Shown here piece after piece: positions 28,092 through 37,520 of a stretch of DNA of 64,000 bases (the first letter of the stretch is position 1; each line of letters opens with the position of its first letter). A program made the position numbers and the translations under genes. The notes under the pieces are model-generated. The model saw nothing but the letters and a program-made list of their open reading frames with translations. It made no database searches and was not told where the DNA came from. Where the stretch lies: positions 62,001 through 126,000 of the forward strand of contig NZ_KB913028.1 in assembly GCF_000384135.1 (NCBI RefSeq), read 5' to 3'. This DNA is from Succinispira mobilis DSM 6222. Its GTDB lineage: Bacteria > Bacillota > Negativicutes > Acidaminococcales > Succinispiraceae.

Positions 28092-28627
28092 TACAGTCCC
28101 CCTATGTTTTTATTATAGCCTTGCAAACCTTTTTGCGCTTGGCGTACCAAAGCTTGTTTTTCCTGTTCCGTAAATCTAGTCTTTAGCTCTGACGTTTTTT
28201 CTGTTCGAATTTCTGGTTGCGGTTCACGACTAGCTGTTTCCAGTCGCTCTTGCGTTTCTAACAAAACTGGTTGTTGCTTGACTTCGGCTTGTATTGGCTG
28301 TGTCTTTATATTTTTTTCAGAGTTTAACAATCCCCTCTCCACTGTAATACTTTTATCTACAATATTAACAATTTTTTCTTGTTTCGTAAAGTACCAATAA
28401 GCAGAGGGCATAATTAAACAAACCGCTAATAGTAAAATAAGCTGGCGATATTTTTTTTGCAAAACGCTTGTCGTCCCTAAGCGCAAATGCTTCATCTCTG
28501 CTTCCGCTAGCATTAAATCCAAATGACCGCGCACAGCATTGTCCTTAGCAAAGCTATCCTCTGCACTATTTAACCATTGTTTTACAATTTTTATTTTGGT
28601 GCCTATTCCTTCTTTAGCTTTTACCAT
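28091..28627 (-). CDS. Single-pass membrane protein, possible sigma-factor partner
   Basis: Unrecognised 178-residue protein. Residues 1-60 are charged and presumably cytoplasmic (KQWLNSAEDSFAKDNAVRG), one TM helix spans about 62-80 (QLILLLAVCLIMPSAYWYF), and the rest is a polar, low-complexity Gln/Glu-rich extracytoplasmic tail ending in a short helix. No Cys or zinc-finger anti-sigma motif is present. It lies between the sigma factor and bamA. The topology fits a membrane anti-sigma or sensor protein, but that is inference; it could equally be a BamA-linked scaffold. GGAGGTG precedes the ATG. Confidence 0.7.
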   Translation of the reverse strand: MVKAKEGIGTKIKIVKQWLNSAEDSFAKDNAVRGHLDLMLAEAEMKHLRLGTTSVLQKKYRQLILLLAVCLIMPSAYWYFTKQEKIVNIVDKSITVERGLLNSEKNIKTQPIQAEVKQQPVLLETQERLETASREPQPEIRTEKTSELKTRFTEQEKQALVRQAQKGLQGYNKNIGGL

Positions 28628-28761
28628 GCTGTCACCTCCACAATAAACAAAGTCTGAGCAACATCTTTTTTTGATAGTAGCTATTTTTCTTATTTTTGAC
28701 TATATTATCCAGTTTTATTACATTAGCTCGCTTATAAACCCTTAGATAACTATTTTTTAAG

Positions 28762-29370
28762 TTATTTAAAATTTTGCCAAACTCTCGCTAACATCCCTCT
28801 TATTCGATTAATTCCTTGTTTGCGCAACTTATAAATATAGGCGGGGGTAACATTAATTTGTGCGGCCAAAGCCGCGACTTCTTGTTCTTGAAAATATATA
28901 CCGGCCAAAACTTCCTGCTCTTTAATTGGTAATTTTGCCAAAGCTTCTTGAAGTTTTTGCGCAATATATTCTTCTTCTAAGAGAGTTTGGGCACTCTTGC
29001 CAGGCTCAACTAAACTTTCCTGACTAAGTTCACTCCAACTCTCTACCTCACGGGAATTCTTTTTTAGATAATCAATCATTTGCCCACGAATTCTATGTAG
29101 GGCAAATAAGCTAAAAGCTACTTCTTTAGTATAGTCATAGCGTTCAATACATTCTATTAGGGCTAAATTACCTTCTTGCACTAATTCCAATGTTAAATTT
29201 TCCGCAAGACCAAAGGCTAAGGCCGTCTTAAAAACTAAGGGTTGATAGGCTGTTGCTAATTTAGTTCTGCTTTCAATGCAACCTGCAGCATAAGCTTGCC
29301 ACAAAAGTTGTTCCTCAGCCTTTTCTAACAAAACAATTTTTTTTAATTCCTGCAAATATTGTTTTAACAA
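28762..29370 (-). CDS. Sigma-70 family sigma factor, regions 2 and 4
   Basis: A 202-residue sigma factor with region 2 (LVFKTALAFGLAENLTLELVQEGNLALIECIERYD; LFALHRIRGQMIDYLKK) and region 4 (LAKLPIKEQEVLAGIYF; INVTPAYIYKLRKQGINRIR helix-turn-helix). Region 1 is absent and region 3 minimal; the RIRGQMIDYL segment resembles the FliA/SigB-like group more than ECF factors. It starts with TTG, GGAGGG six bases upstream. It lies 12 bases after tamB and before bamA. Its regulon is unknown; OM-assembly or stress genes are a reasonable guess from context. Confidence 0.88.
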   Translation of the reverse strand: MLKQYLQELKKIVLLEKAEEQLLWQAYAAGCIESRTKLATAYQPLVFKTALAFGLAENLTLELVQEGNLALIECIERYDYTKEVAFSLFALHRIRGQMIDYLKKNSREVESWSELSQESLVEPGKSAQTLLEEEYIAQKLQEALAKLPIKEQEVLAGIYFQEQEVAALAAQINVTPAYIYKLRKQGINRIRGMLARVWQNFK

Positions 29371-29382
29371 GCCTATCCCTCC

Positions 29383-32300
29383 TTAAAAATTAATTTTATA
29401 CTCCACCCCATAGCGGTAACGCCGACTTTCATCCCAACCAACATTGAAATTTATACGTTTATCTACCTCATACTGCATATAATAATTATAGTGCTCGCGG
29501 TCTAAAGTTGTTGTATAACCTAACAGTACTTTATCGGTTATATATTTACTTACTAAAACATTATAGCTTTCATAATCATCTTTTTTCGCGCCAAATTTTT
29601 TACCATTATTCCCAAAAGTTGTGCCTGTTAATAACTCCCCTTGATATAGGCGAAACTCATCAATACCTATCGTATCCCGCACTGCACTTTCTAACTCGCC
29701 AAACACACTCATTTGCAAACCCGCTGCTAACAAGGCTTTAGCATCTTCGCCCTCTACCGCAGTTGTATTCGTAGCTTGAGTACGCAAGGTTAACATTCTA
29801 AATAATTCTTGCTGACTCATAGGGGGATTAGAAGTTAGCTTTAGATCCATTTCATCTACTGGGCCACGCACATTTAAGAATATATCCGTTCTAAACAATC
29901 TGCTAGTGGCATATAGATTAATACTTGGTATCAATGATCCCTGCAAAGGAAAGCCCAAAATAGCCGACTTAACTTTAAAAGGTGTGCGCAAATAGTTTAT
30001 GGTGCCGCGCGTTACTCTAATTGTCCCATCGATATTAGGATAACGCAAACTCCCCAAAACTTTTAAATTGCCTTCTAAATCTAAGTCATATAGCAAGGGA
30101 TTATACATTTTTAAATTTTTTCCAATGTCAATGGCGATATCCAAACCGACAGCAGGTAAAGTTCCCGCCCCAAATTCAGGAATTGTCGGAATGTTGATTA
30201 TTAAGTTATCCAACAACACTTGCCCTTGAATAACTGGTCTTGATTTTTGCGGTTGCGGTTTTACTACTAAATTAGCCGTTAGAGGCCCCGCCGTATAAGC
30301 AGAATCAATTGCCAATTTATTCAGATTAATGTCTAACTGGTAATTATCCACCCCGTTGCCATTGATATTTAAATCCCCTACGGCCAACAAATTACCTTCA
30401 CCCATTTGCGCCGATAATTCTTTTAAGCGAACTTTTTTACCTAGAAAATCAATGTCCAAATTAAGCTCTAAAAGTGGGTTTTTAAATGCAGCTAATTTTA
30501 CTACGGCCTTATCGGTCTTAATACTACCGTATAATTGTGGCGCATTAAAATCGCCCGTAACACGCAAATCACCTAAAATTGCACCTTTAGCATAAGCAAC
30601 CTGCTTAGTTAAAGTTGTCAAAATCCCGACATCAGCATTATCTAATTTGAACAACACATCCATTTGTGCCGCTTTATCTTTGCGTTCTGCGTAAGGTTTA
30701 AAAATATCCATGGGTATATAACCATAAGCACTGGCCTTATAACCTTGTTTTTGAATAAAAAGTTGTTGAATATTAAGCTTTTGTAATTGCTCTACTGTTA
30801 ATAATGCATATAGGTTATCAAAAGCAACGCTATTTAGAGCACCATTGGCAATTTGCACAGAAGTCGAGATGTCTGGCTTAAGAGTTTGTCCCGTAACCTG
30901 CATTAATAAATCTAAATTCCCCGTCAAATCCACTGGTTCTTTACTTAGTACCGTGAGCAATTTAGCATCGAGATTTTGACCTGCTAATTCTAAATTAACG
31001 GCCCCAGCAAACTCGGCATTGCCTAACAATACCAATTTACCCTGTTGTCCTTGTAAAGCTTCAAATTTATTAATTTGTACTTTGCGCTTATCTAACAAAA
31101 TATCTATTTGAATGTTTTGCAAAGGAATTTTCCGCACCGAACCAGCTTGAATTTGTCCTAACACCTCAATGCCTGTTCCTTTACCGCGTCTATTTAAATT
31201 TATCTCCCCAGTTAACAGGCCTGTAGCTTCTAAATCAGATTTACCTAAAGCTAACAACGAAGCAATATCCGCATTTTCTACAGCTAATTGCCCATAAAGA
31301 TAAGCTTGCAACAAGTCTAATCCACCATAAAAGTCAAATTGACCTGTACCTTGTCTAAAGTTAAGATCGAATTCTGTTTTTAAACCAATTTCACTTTTAA
31401 GACTACCGCTAACGTCGGTAAACTCTTGGTTCAACAGTTTGATTTTTTTAGCTTGAACATTACCTTTAAACACTGGTTGTCTTAAGTTACCCGTAAGTTT
31501 CCCTGTAAAATCCGCATAGCCCTGCGGCGTATATTCTTTATTTACTGGCAAATGGCGTAAATCAATATTATTTGCTTGCACAGAAAAATCTAAATCCCCC
31601 GCCCTGGACATTTTACCATTAATTCGCGCCAAAGCCTGCAACGAAGCAACTTCAACATCTTTAAGCAACAATTCGCCAGCTCGGTAATCATAACTTCCCA
31701 CTACCCGATCTAGCAAGAAACCATTGGCCGAACCTTCCCACAACTTAAATTGCCCTGCAATTTGCGGCTGATTAAGTTTTCCCGTAATTTTAATCTGGTT
31801 ATCAAAAAAGCCTGTAACCTTGATTGGCAAAAAAGCTGTCGCCAATTCATCGATTCTGGCACCACTGGTAACAACTTCTATTTGTACTTCTGGGACAGTT
31901 GTCGTGAAATCAAGTACCCCTTGGCCCCGATGTTTACCCTGCGGTAAATTCATAATCTTGCTCGTGGTAATTTCTAGGTTGGCTATTTCTAGCCGCGACC
32001 CTTGATACCTGCCCTCAGCTACTACAGCATCAATATTTTGTCCCGCTAACACAATTTTGCCTGAATTAATATTGGCCCAAACTGCAGGCTTATCAAGTGT
32101 ACCCTGAATTTTGGCAGTAGCATTTAATTTGCCTCGGGCTTCAACCCCCCCATAACTTGCCAACACTTGCGCAGGTATTCCTTGAGCAGTCAAGTCTAAG
32201 TCTAGTTGTTGCTGCTTAATGCCGCCTTGCAAGGTTATTTCACCTGTTTCATCAACACTTGCCTGAGCATTGTATAGTTTTAATTCATCATTGTTTTTCG

Positions 32301-33708
32301 TAAAATCTAAACTTGCTTCCTTAATTGTTAAACCATGATATTTTAAATTAGCAACGCTAATATTTCCTAATAGCTCAACTTTTTCCGCACTTAGAACACC
32401 CGCAGCCACAAAATCTAAGTTTACACTGCCTGTTAACCCTTGGACTTGTTGTATAGCCCCCAATTCTATATTTTCTGCACTAGCTAGGATATTTATTTTA
32501 TTGTTGCGCAATCCATATTCAGCGTTTATTTTAATTTTGCCCGCACCCGCTGTAACTTCCCCTTGCTCTAAAAATAATTGATTTTGCTGTAATTTAAATG
32601 GCAATTTAAGACTGCTATACATCATTTCCTGAGCTAATAGCTTATCGGCAGTTATTAAGCCCGTAGCCACTAAATTATCAATTGAGCCATCCAATTGGAC
32701 ACTGCCTTGCATTTGTCCTTGCACGGGTAGTTCCGGGAAAAACTTCTGCAATTCCACCGCTTGCACTTGCGCTGTTAAAGCTCGAAAGCGTAAGCCATTA
32801 TCCAAAAACACTTCCCCATTTAGTTTCGCTTGAGCTTCATTGAATTTAACTTGTGTCCCCGCAAACCTTAACACATTGTCAGTTAATTGCAACGGACCCT
32901 GCACCGCAAAATCCACCAGCATATTTTCGATTTGTTTTTTTCCGGTTAAATCCTTTGCCTCTAATTTACCTGATAACAACTTGCCTTTATCTGCGTTTTG
33001 ATAAATTAAGTTTATCTTTTGCAACGAACCAGCAACATTTTGTAGAGTTGTATATTTGGCAATTAATTTTTCCAGTTTAGCAACTGCCAAATCCGCCGCA
33101 ATAAATTCAACCTTACCTCTACCTTGTTCATCTAAAATGCCTCGAGTAGTTAGTTGTCCAACTTCTTGCAAATCAAGCTTTAAGTCTAAATTATATTTTT
33201 TAGCAACCCGAGTGTCTATCGTACCATTTAATTTAGTTTGTACATCCTGCTCAGGAAATTTAATATCAATAATGCTATCTTGAAAGATCACCAAGGCCTG
33301 CAATTTATTTTGTGAAGCTTCACTAGGCTTTAGTAAATCTTGGATATTCCATTCTTCTTGCGCATTAACTTCTAAATTAATTTGCGCTTGAGTCAGCTCA
33401 ATTTTTTCAATCACCTGTAATTTATTGGCCGAAAAAATATTACTAAAGGCGATAGTTAAAGTTGTCTCTGGTAAAGAAATTAGTGTTTTATCAGCTTTGT
33501 TAATGGTCAACTGTTCCAACCTAATTTTATTTATGCCCACCATGGTTAAATTCCCAACCTCCAGTTGGGCATTTAATAACGGGCGTGCTTCCGCAACAAT
33601 ATTATCTCTAATTTTCAGTAACAAACTTGGTAGCAGAGCATAACTGGCTATTATAATAACAGCAATTATTCCTGCACATATTGGAAATATTTTGCGCTTA
33701 TCTAGCAC
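29383..33708 (-). CDS. tamB: TamB-like AsmA/intermembrane lipid-transport protein
   Basis: A 1441-residue TamB/DUF490 protein: N-terminal membrane anchor (about 8-28), a very long repetitive beta region of short strands typical of hydrophobic-groove lipid-transfer proteins, and the C-terminal DUF490 domain (GAGTLPAVGLDIAIDIG, RVTRGTINYLRTPF, PMSQQELFRMLTL) ending in barrel-like YRYGVEYKINF. It starts with GTG after GGGGAG. It is expected to span the periplasm and carry phospholipid to the OM. There is no TamA in the window, so BamA may serve as its OM partner. Confidence 0.93.
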   Translation of the reverse strand: MLDKRKIFPICAGIIAVIIIASYALLPSLLLKIRDNIVAEARPLLNAQLEVGNLTMVGINKIRLEQLTINKADKTLISLPETTLTIAFSNIFSANKLQVIEKIELTQAQINLEVNAQEEWNIQDLLKPSEASQNKLQALVIFQDSIIDIKFPEQDVQTKLNGTIDTRVAKKYNLDLKLDLQEVGQLTTRGILDEQGRGKVEFIAADLAVAKLEKLIAKYTTLQNVAGSLQKINLIYQNADKGKLLSGKLEAKDLTGKKQIENMLVDFAVQGPLQLTDNVLRFAGTQVKFNEAQAKLNGEVFLDNGLRFRALTAQVQAVELQKFFPELPVQGQMQGSVQLDGSIDNLVATGLITADKLLAQEMMYSSLKLPFKLQQNQLFLEQGEVTAGAGKIKINAEYGLRNNKINILASAENIELGAIQQVQGLTGSVNLDFVAAGVLSAEKVELLGNISVANLKYHGLTIKEASLDFTKNNDELKLYNAQASVDETGEITLQGGIKQQQLDLDLTAQGIPAQVLASYGGVEARGKLNATAKIQGTLDKPAVWANINSGKIVLAGQNIDAVVAEGRYQGSRLEIANLEITTSKIMNLPQGKHRGQGVLDFTTTVPEVQIEVVTSGARIDELATAFLPIKVTGFFDNQIKITGKLNQPQIAGQFKLWEGSANGFLLDRVVGSYDYRAGELLLKDVEVASLQALARINGKMSRAGDLDFSVQANNIDLRHLPVNKEYTPQGYADFTGKLTGNLRQPVFKGNVQAKKIKLLNQEFTDVSGSLKSEIGLKTEFDLNFRQGTGQFDFYGGLDLLQAYLYGQLAVENADIASLLALGKSDLEATGLLTGEINLNRRGKGTGIEVLGQIQAGSVRKIPLQNIQIDILLDKRKVQINKFEALQGQQGKLVLLGNAEFAGAVNLELAGQNLDAKLLTVLSKEPVDLTGNLDLLMQVTGQTLKPDISTSVQIANGALNSVAFDNLYALLTVEQLQKLNIQQLFIQKQGYKASAYGYIPMDIFKPYAERKDKAAQMDVLFKLDNADVGILTTLTKQVAYAKGAILGDLRVTGDFNAPQLYGSIKTDKAVVKLAAFKNPLLELNLDIDFLGKKVRLKELSAQMGEGNLLAVGDLNINGNGVDNYQLDINLNKLAIDSAYTAGPLTANLVVKPQPQKSRPVIQGQVLLDNLIINIPTIPEFGAGTLPAVGLDIAIDIGKNLKMYNPLLYDLDLEGNLKVLGSLRYPNIDGTIRVTRGTINYLRTPFKVKSAILGFPLQGSLIPSINLYATSRLFRTDIFLNVRGPVDEMDLKLTSNPPMSQQELFRMLTLRTQATNTTAVEGEDAKALLAAGLQMSVFGELESAVRDTIGIDEFRLYQGELLTGTTFGNNGKKFGAKKDDYESYNVLVSKYITDKVLLGYTTTLDREHYNYYMQYEVDKRINFNVGWDESRRYRYGVEYKINF

Positions 33709-33876
33709 TGTTGCTCCCCACCTTTCTAAACTACTTAACTAAAATATTCGGCACAACTTCTATTTTTCCTTTTTTGCAAAAAAACTGTACCTAGAAACAG
33801 GCGATGATAATTGTCAAGTAGCATTTCTGCAAATATTCTCCAATCAATCGCCTAATCTAAATACAGTTTAGAACTG

Positions 33877-35220
33877 TCAGCCTTTTGCTATTGCTTTTTG
33901 TTGTTTCTTTATTGGATCTTTAGCAATTTCTTTTCCAGTTGCTAAGCCTATTGCCTCATCTAAGCTTGCTTTACTAGTATTATAAGAGTATAAGGCTTGA
34001 ATATAGTTGTTTTTAGCTTTCGTCAAAGCGACTTGCGAATCCATCACATCAATATTCGTGCCCACACCAGCTGAATAGCGAACTTGCGCAATTTTATAAT
34101 CTTCTTCCGCCTTTACTACAGCTACTTTCGCTGTACCAATCCGCTTTTCTGCTTCGCGCAAATTTAAGTAAGCGCTTTTAACAGCCAAATTAACTGTTAA
34201 GACGAGTTGTCTTTCTAATTCTTGTTGTTTAAATAGTTCTGCTTTAGCCTTATTTACATTACCTGATGTTATACCCGAATCAAAGACATTTAAGTTCATA
34301 CTTGCTCCAACCATCCAAGTAGACTTATCATTGCCTGGGAAATTTTCTCCCGTCCAAGAGTTCGTAGCACTTAAATATACTTTAGGTAGATAATCAGCAC
34401 TAGCTACTTTAACCGCATCATTGGCAGCATCAACATTCAGCTTTGCCGCATGAATATCAGGGCGATGTTCTAACGCATAGGCTAAACAATTTTCCAAACT
34501 CTCTGTATATGGTTTGTATTCCAATTCTTCTTGCAAAGAAATTTCTGTGTCTAAGGGATTGCCAATAATGTTATTCAAATTAGCAACTGCTAAATCATAG
34601 TCATTTTTGGCTTTAATTAATTCTTGTTCAGCATCTGCTAATTCAACTTCTGAACGCAATACATCAACTTTCGCTACCGTACCCACGGAAAATTGAGCCT
34701 GTACGTTCGTCAAATGCGCCTGTAATCTCTCCACCGATTCTTTAGTTAATTTAACCGTATTACGGGCTTGCAAAACTTTATAATAGTTATTAGTTGTATC
34801 TAACAATACTTCTTGCAAAACTTTGTCATAACTGTACTCACTAGCCAGCATTGCTTTTTCACTTTTATCAATATTCCCGCTAACCGCTCCACCTGTATAA
34901 ATTGGCAGTTTCGCCGTAAGTAAATTGCTGTTGCTGTTTTCTATCGAATCCGCTATCGAAGGTTTAGTTTGCCCCGTTTTTTTGAAAGTATAATCATAAT
35001 CAACTGTAACACCGCCTCCAGCTCTGGCAATTCTTCTGTTGGCCTTAGCCGTGCTAATACTAGAATCGGCAATAAAAACCCTCGGTTCACTTGCTAAAGC
35101 CATATCGATTGCTTTGTCCAATGTTAATTCCATTGGTGCCGCAAAACCAATTTGGGAAAACCAAAAGCTTCCTGCCAAAATAGCACTTATTGCGATTTTT
35201 TTTCTATTTACAATACTCAT
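33877..35220 (-). CDS. tolC: TolC-family outer-membrane efflux protein
   Basis: OM channel of the TolC family, 447 residues: signal peptide (cleavage near GFA|APM), two repeats of helical/strand units (LPIYTGGAVSGNIDKSE and the equivalent LNVFDSGITSGNVNKAKAEL), and RYSAGVGTNIDVMDSQVALTKAKNN-type helices. Trimeric barrel plus periplasmic tunnel is expected. Two ATGs are adjacent; 35220 has better spacing from GGAGGG than 35223. A near-consensus promoter lies at 35288-35316. It heads the tolC-tamB-bamA group and has no RND pump beside it. Confidence 0.93.
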   Translation of the reverse strand: MSIVNRKKIAISAILAGSFWFSQIGFAAPMELTLDKAIDMALASEPRVFIADSSISTAKANRRIARAGGGVTVDYDYTFKKTGQTKPSIADSIENSNSNLLTAKLPIYTGGAVSGNIDKSEKAMLASEYSYDKVLQEVLLDTTNNYYKVLQARNTVKLTKESVERLQAHLTNVQAQFSVGTVAKVDVLRSEVELADAEQELIKAKNDYDLAVANLNNIIGNPLDTEISLQEELEYKPYTESLENCLAYALEHRPDIHAAKLNVDAANDAVKVASADYLPKVYLSATNSWTGENFPGNDKSTWMVGASMNLNVFDSGITSGNVNKAKAELFKQQELERQLVLTVNLAVKSAYLNLREAEKRIGTAKVAVVKAEEDYKIAQVRYSAGVGTNIDVMDSQVALTKAKNNYIQALYSYNTSKASLDEAIGLATGKEIAKDPIKKQQKAIAKG

Positions 35221-35287
35221 CATAACCCTCCAAATTTATCAGAAATCCTAAAAACCCACTCAATCTTATTTATCGACTACATAGTCA

Positions 35288-35316
35288 ATTTTATTTTTTT
35301 TTATGGTATTTGTCAA
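35288..35316 (-). promoter_or_regulatory. Promoter of tolC-tamB group
   Basis: Minus-strand -35 TTGACA (35311-35316, perfect), 17-bp spacer, -10 TAAAAT (35288-35293). About 68 bases upstream of the tolC ATG, consistent with a sigma-A promoter for the OM-assembly operon. Confidence 0.75.
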
Positions 35317-35400
35317 TAGCCCCCGTAAAGTTTATCAACCAAGTAGCTTAGTAACACTCTAAATTTAGAAGGTAGCACTTGGAGCAAAAATAAATCAATT

Positions 35401-35450
35401 TTAGCACAACGCGGTTATTACAATTGCCAATCCAGCACAAGTCGCGCTAA
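35401..35450 (-). terminator. Possible terminator after mlaD
   Basis: Arms 35401-35410 and 35441-35450 pair with two wobbles over a 30-base loop, followed on the minus strand by AATTGATTTATTTTT. The loop is long and the U-tract interrupted, so this is tentative. Confidence 0.3.
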
Positions 35451-35458
35451 TAATATCT

Positions 35459-36739
35459 TTAAAAATATTGTCTTAAGCCAATATAAGTATTTTTATCATT
35501 ACCTTTTACGTCCATACTTTGGCCCAGTAAATACAAATTATTAGCTAATTTATATTCCCCCCCAATACGCAGATAATGTTCTTTGGTGTCATACAATTCC
35601 GTAAACAAAGTTAATCTATTACTTAAGCGATAATCCAAGCCAACACCAGCAGCACCTTGCATCGAGCCCATCCTTAGATTAAGGGCTTGAAAACTTTTCC
35701 CTAGCTGTAAATTCAAATCATTACCTTCACCCACATCACTAATTCCTACCAATAAAAAATCTTGTCCACCATTGGTTACTTTGACATTCAAATCCGTGCG
35801 ATAAGAGTTCTCAGCTTTACCTGCATAACTAAAGTCGGCACTGGCTTTAGCATTAATCTTACTAATATTCCCGAGTATTTTATTAGCTCGCTCACTAGCT
35901 TGATGTGCATTTTCCAAGGTCCCTTTAATAGTCTTGCTGGTCTTTTCATCTGTTACTACCTGTTCAAGCTTTTTAGCCATATTATCTATTCTTTCACTCG
36001 TACTCGCAATATTGCTAAATAAACGGGCAATGTTCTCTCCCGTAGCTCCCTGAGCTTCAGCCCCTACCGCAATTTTTTCTACCTGAGCCGCACTGTTATT
36101 TAAGCTATGGGCCATGCTATTTAGCTGACTAATCATCTCATTAATTTGTCCTTGATTAGTATTTAAAATGTCATTCATCGTTAAAGTTAATTTATCTAGA
36201 TTAGCGGTTATCCTAGCTGTATTATTTATCGTTTGTTTCAATGAATCTTGCACTTGCTTATCACCAATAATATTATTTATCGAATCCGCCATGCTTTCCA
36301 TCTTCCCTAATACATTCGACGAGGACTCCAAAAATTCATCAATCCCTTTGGCACTTACACCTTTAACTTTACTATCCGCAACCAGATAGTCAGGATTCTT
36401 AGTTTTACTCGGAATTACGTCGACAAATTTTTCCCCGAGCAAACCATCGGAGCCAATAGTAAAAATAGAGCCTTGAGGAATTTGATATTTTTTATTAATC
36501 TGCAAGCGTACATTTACTTTGCCTTCTTTAAAAGAAATATCTTGCACCTGCCCAATATCAACACCCGCATAACGCACTACATTATCTGGTTTCAAGCCTT
36601 TAATCTGCTCAAACTCGACATTTAAATTATAGCCATTGCTAGTAAAAGAAAATATTCCCAAAAAACTAATTACTACTACCAATAAGCCTAGCCCAATCAG
36701 CGTGAACAACCCTACTTTTGCTTCATCTGTAAACTTCAT
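35459..36739 (-). CDS. mlaD: MlaD-like MCE protein with C-terminal beta-barrel
   Basis: A 426-residue lipid-transport protein: TM anchor (about 9-31), one MCE domain (about 38-118, VEFEQIKGLKPDNVVRYAGVDIGQV; GSDGLLGEKFVDV), a long amphipathic helical stretch (about 125-290) and a C-terminal region (about 295-426) of alternating beta-strands (TLFTELYDTKEHYLRIGGEY, NTYIGLRQYF) ending in Phe like OM barrels. E. coli MlaD (183 residues) has no such barrel. One polypeptide could span inner membrane, periplasm and OM. Its start overlaps mlaF. Confidence 0.88.
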   Translation of the reverse strand: MKFTDEAKVGLFTLIGLGLLVVVISFLGIFSFTSNGYNLNVEFEQIKGLKPDNVVRYAGVDIGQVQDISFKEGKVNVRLQINKKYQIPQGSIFTIGSDGLLGEKFVDVIPSKTKNPDYLVADSKVKGVSAKGIDEFLESSSNVLGKMESMADSINNIIGDKQVQDSLKQTINNTARITANLDKLTLTMNDILNTNQGQINEMISQLNSMAHSLNNSAAQVEKIAVGAEAQGATGENIARLFSNIASTSERIDNMAKKLEQVVTDEKTSKTIKGTLENAHQASERANKILGNISKINAKASADFSYAGKAENSYRTDLNVKVTNGGQDFLLVGISDVGEGNDLNLQLGKSFQALNLRMGSMQGAAGVGLDYRLSNRLTLFTELYDTKEHYLRIGGEYKLANNLYLLGQSMDVKGNDKNTYIGLRQYF

Positions 36740-37508
36740 GTTCCAATCGCTCCTTACTTCTCAACACTCGCATCTCATCCCATCCATAAATAAACTCTTG
36801 GAGGATTAGATTATCTACGGCAAACACCTTGTTCTTAGGCGAATCAACAACAATTTTACCATCATGTAATAAAATTATTCGATCAGCCACCATTAAGGCA
36901 CTTTCAATATCATGTGTAACGACAATCGAGGTGGTCTGCAAGTCTTTTTGCACCTTCACCATTAAACGATTAATCGTGCCAGCCATAATAGGATCTAGTC
37001 CGGCTGTTGGTTCATCATATAATAAAATTTCTGGACTGGTTGCAATAGCCCGAGCTAAACTTACTCGTTTCTTCATCCCACCCGATAATTCATTCGGCAT
37101 TAAGGAGCCCATATCTTCTAAACCAACAAGTTTTAATAATTCTATAACCCGAGCCTCAATTTGCTTCTCAGATAATTTAGTATGTTGTCGCAAGCCAAAA
37201 GCAATATTTTCTTTTACATTTAAAAAATCAAACAGGGCTGAATATTGAAATACCATACCCATTTGCGTTCTAAGTTGCTCTAGTTCTGCTTTGGTGTAAC
37301 TTGAAACAGCACGATTTTTCAAATAAATCTGTCCAGTTGTTTGTGCTTGCAAACCGATAATTAAACGCAGTATCGTGCTTTTCCCTGAACCACTAGGCCC
37401 CAATAAAGCCACACACTCACCCTTATGCAAAGTCAAATTTATGTCCTGCAGCACCTGTTTAGAACCATAGGCGACGCCTACATTCACTAGTTTTATATAT
37501 TCTTGCAT
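36723..37508 (-). CDS. mlaF: MlaF-like ABC ATPase
   Basis: ATPase of the MCE lipid transporter, 261 residues. Walker A GPSGSGKS (37-44), Q-loop MVFQYSALFDFLNVKEN, signature ELSGGMKKRVSLARAI, Walker B EILLYDEPTAGLDP and switch His VTHDIES. These are the MlaF-specific sequence forms. It overlaps mlaD by 17 bases and follows mlaE by 12, giving an mlaE-mlaF-mlaD operon. No MlaA, MlaB or MlaC is seen. Confidence 0.95.
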   Translation of the reverse strand: MQEYIKLVNVGVAYGSKQVLQDINLTLHKGECVALLGPSGSGKSTILRLIIGLQAQTTGQIYLKNRAVSSYTKAELEQLRTQMGMVFQYSALFDFLNVKENIAFGLRQHTKLSEKQIEARVIELLKLVGLEDMGSLMPNELSGGMKKRVSLARAIATSPEILLYDEPTAGLDPIMAGTINRLMVKVQKDLQTTSIVVTHDIESALMVADRIILLHDGKIVVDSPKNKVFAVDNLILQEFIYGWDEMRVLRSKERLEHEVYR

Positions 37509-37520
37509 TTCGCCACATCC

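Noticed and set aside
33788-33817. Promoter for tamB from a perfect TTGACA at 33812-33817
   Set aside because: No acceptable -10 at 16-18 bases on the minus strand.
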